A stretch of 64,000 nt of DNA from Lucinisca nassula (Eukaryota; Mollusca; Bivalvia; Lucinida; Lucinidae): NCBI GenBank assembly GCA_963580285.1, contig OY757014.1, positions 101,434,072-101,498,071 on the forward strand, read 5' to 3'. Positions within the stretch are counted from its first letter, which is position 1, and every line of letters starts with the position of its first letter. The notes below the pieces were generated by a model. That model worked only from the letters and a program-made list of their open reading frames with translations, had not been told where the DNA came from and did not search any database. Shown piece by piece: positions 62,000 through 64,000 of the stretch. The translations under genes and the position numbers were made by a program.

Positions 62000-62210
62000 T
62001 GAAAAGAACACCCCTTAAAGCCCACTTTATTTAGAGAAAACTGGGCTTTACGGGGTAGTCATTATTTATCTTATTTCTGCTCCAAGACATAGGTTGTGGG
62101 TACTCGTTAGAACCGCCTCATTGAGGCGGTACTAACGAGAACCCAAAACCTATGTTTTGATTTTAAATAAGAAAAATATCACAAATGTTCATCAGTAAAA
62201 TGACTAGGCG
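62000..62210. mobile_element. Palindromic MITE inserted in PLE copy 7
   Basis: GAACACCCCTTAAAGCCCAC, AAAACTGGGCTTTACGGGG side hairpin, GTTGTGGGTACTCGTTAGAA, CCGCCTCATTGAGGCGGTAC, ACCTATGTTTTGATTTTAAA. Its flank CATCACGTGAACAAATCCGT matches the flank at 60240-60262 (CATTACGTGAACGAGCCCGT). Confidence 0.8.
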
Positions 62211-62639
62211 AGGTACTTTAATTTAAATGGACCAACTAATTCCTGGAGAAATTCTTTTAACACCAAAACACAGGGCTATGTTATATTAATTACCAAAAAA
62301 AAAAGTCCTGAAAAATATCCGTGCCAGTTCTGAGAAAATTAGGACTTAATCCGCAGAAAAAGCATTAAATAAGTAATGGCCAGATAAAAGCACCATACAC
62401 TGTTTTACCGGCTGTAAGGTTCCTCAAGCGCAAACAAATGACGTCATCAAAAACAAAACTTACGTGAGAAATTGATAAAGTGCAGTCTTTCTACAGTCTA
62501 TTTTTTAAAATATGGCATTTATATTTTCCTTGTATGCTATTGATAAACAAGATCTATTTTTAAGTTGTAAAAATAAACCTTTTTATTTTTTGGTCGGAAA
62601 ATACATTTGTCAATGTCTCATGACAAAAAATTAATGTAT

Positions 62640-63130
62640 GGAAGCACATTTGTGCCACCAGAATCAAATGAATTAATAGTGTAAATATTTGCATATTTCC
62701 GGATGAGAAAAATATCTTTCAGCTAATTTGCCATGAGGAATCCATATATGAAATTTTAAAACCCTCGCATACAAGGTTCTAAAGTTTTGCTATGCATCAC
62801 AAAGCATAGGCCTACAATGTAACCAAAGTGACAAAATGCCATTAGCCACAAAGTATTTTTTCGGAATTTAGTCAAAGGTTTTTCAGGACATCTACTTGTC
62901 ACCAACTTACAAGGCTCTAGCTCCAATAGATTTTGAGATATTTTGCTGACAAGATTTTATAAAAAAAATTCAAAGGGCAATAACTTTTCAAAGGGGCATA
63001 ATCCGGATAAGAAAAAAATACGTGTTAGCTAATTTTCCATGAAGAATCGATGTAGGAAATTTCAAAACCCTAGCATGCACGTTTCTTGCGTTATGCTATG
63101 CATCAAAGGCGTAAAGGAAAGTCGAATGAA
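62640..63130. repeat. Tandem dispersed repeat, two units about 310 bp apart
   Basis: TCCGGATGAGAAAAATAT, AGCTAATTTGCCATGAGGAA, AAAACCCTCGCATACA and TTTTGCTATGCATCA (about 62698) recur as TCCGGATAAGAAAAAAATAC, TTTTCCATGAAGAATC, AAAACCCTAGCATGCACG and TTATGCTATGCATCA (about 63004). Confidence 0.75.
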
Positions 63131-63184
63131 CGAACCAGAAGCAATATGCCCCTCCAACTTTTTTAAAGTTGGTGTCATAAAAAA

Positions 63185-63243
63185 CATAACGAAAACACGC
63201 ATGTTCAAATCTATTTGAAGATTTGATCACCCCCCCCCCCCCC

Positions 63244-63279
<36 letters not shown>

Positions 63280-63280
63280 A
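63185..63280. repeat. MITE end followed by poly-C and poly-A tracts
   Basis: AACGAAAACACGCATG (a MITE terminus) leads to GATTTGATCA, a run of about 14 C and about 32 A. The MITE is otherwise missing. Confidence 0.7.
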
Positions 63281-63317
63281 GAGAAAAATTCTGAGTTTTT
63301 TGTTATTCATCACGAAA

Positions 63318-63545
63318 ATGAGGCGTTGCTTCCAAGTTTGTGGGACTTTTACCAGACATTGAGATGAAATGACATCTCAATCCGTGCCGCCCAATGAATC
63401 CAAAAGGGTTTACATGCATGGACAGGCTGACTCGCAGCAACTTTTCTGGATATTCTCAGCGCTTTAGCAGTACTCATATGCGGTCGGTATCAGTTCTGTG
63501 CGGAAGCATTTGCAGCCCAATCTTTTACTCCAAGCCCAGATGGGT
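63318..63545 (-). mobile_element. SINE family A, reverse, lacking its 3' tail
   Basis: TTGCTTCCAAGTTTGTGGGA, CATTGAGATGAAATGACATC, GCATGGACAGGCTGACTCGC and AGCGCTTTAGCAGTACTCAT are reversed family A landmarks. Ends at CCCAGATGGG. Confidence 0.8.
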
Positions 63546-63548
63546 GGG

Positions 63549-63725
63549 ATCAAAAAACACGCCTATATAATTTTGACCCTTCTTATATCAGCTCAAAAAC
63601 ATAGATTGGTACTCGGTAATCTATGTTTTGAGCAGAAATAAGAAAAACATCATATTTTTTGTCTTAAAATTCCATTTTGGGGCTGAACAATTCCCAATGT
63701 TTTTGTTTAGGCGTGTTTCGTAATG
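63549..63725. mobile_element. Palindromic MITE, internally deleted
   Basis: CAAAAAACACGCCTATATAA and TTTAGGCGTGTTTCGTAATG ends. Core reduced to AACATAGATTGGTACTCGGT, AATCTATGTTTTGAG. Confidence 0.8.
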
Positions 63726-63779
63726 TCTGCTCAAAAGCATAGATTGTTGGTACTCAATAGAAACCCCCTCCTACTGGAG

Positions 63780-63945
63780 TTTTAGTTAATACTAATTTAT
63801 TTTAGTTCGATTGCGATGAAAGCCTCAAGCTTAATTAATCGCTCTCGAATACTCATTCCGGATGTTTTCACGTGCAAAAGGGAGAGGCAGTTGACTTTTA
63901 CACCACTGCTACCCACTTACACCTGGGTGGGTGGGACAGTGGGGA
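63780..63945 (-). mobile_element. SINE family D fragment
   Basis: TCGATTGCGATGAAAGCC, TAATCGCTCTCGAATACTCA and CACTGCTACCCACTTACACC match 48212-48310 of the complete family D copy. No target duplication recognised. Confidence 0.7.
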
Positions 63946-64000
63946 GTTTTAGGGGTGTACATGTACATTATTTTTCTTATTTCTGCTAAAAGACACCTCC

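Overview
This is AT-rich eukaryotic DNA from an invertebrate genome, most likely a mollusc and probably a bivalve. The evidence is an LRR-containing GPCR of the GRL101/relaxin-receptor type with consensus splice sites, several tRNA-derived and V-SINE-like SINEs with (AAAC)n, (GAGT)n or (AGAA)n tails, Penelope-like elements (PLEs) with a GIY-YIG domain placed before the RT, and dense layers of LINE, SINE, MITE and satellite insertions. Nothing looks bacterial, viral or organellar. The species call is inference.

Only one host gene can be supported firmly. It is a leucine-rich-repeat GPCR on the + strand. One exon (25373-26847) carries the LRRs, the cysteine hinge and TM1-TM6, and an exon about 8.7 kb downstream (35554-35681) carries TM7 with its NPxxY motif. 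The codon phases match across the intron. A third exon-like block (58330-58562), which resembles part of a protein-kinase C-lobe, may belong to the same gene, but its start phase requires at least one unseen exon in between.

Nearly everything else is mobile DNA. 1-1916 is a tandem foldback repeat split by a TIR transposon. 2645-4000 holds a minisatellite element and a SINE. 4984-11130 is a pile of PLE copies inserted into each other, with SINEs and a CR1/jockey-type LINE. 12545-19680 holds PLE 3' ends, a palindromic MITE, hammerhead-related repeats and a broken RTE LINE. 20200-25240 is satellite, microsatellite and SINE material. The intron of the GPCR (26848-35553) is filled with MITEs, SINEs, a LINE remnant and a 1,953-bp DNA element with 8-bp target duplications. 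37-44 kb has PLE 3' ends, a dead mariner and a second PLE/RTE cluster. 44.3-46.3 kb is a tandem repeat. 48.1-50.2 kb is a decayed Ty3/gypsy element with an integrase and an envelope-like remnant. 51.1-57.5 kb is a multi-level nest: a jockey-like LINE, split by an antisense PLE 3' end, split by a sense PLE, split by a hammerhead-ribozyme repeat. 58.6-62.2 kb has two further PLE copies on the minus strand.

The most interesting system is a small repeat family with a period near 260 bp whose units carry complete or decaying hammerhead ribozymes. This is the architecture of metazoan retrozymes, which are non-autonomous retroelements thought to pass through small circular RNAs. One copy (55962-56007, minus strand) has every conserved core residue and three paired helices. 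A diverged relative (37387-37432, plus strand) keeps the core and the helices with base-pair-preserving changes. Copies share one 3' terminus and occur inside a PLE, a jockey-like LINE and an RTE LINE. The co-resident PLEs or LINEs are plausible sources of the reverse transcriptase.
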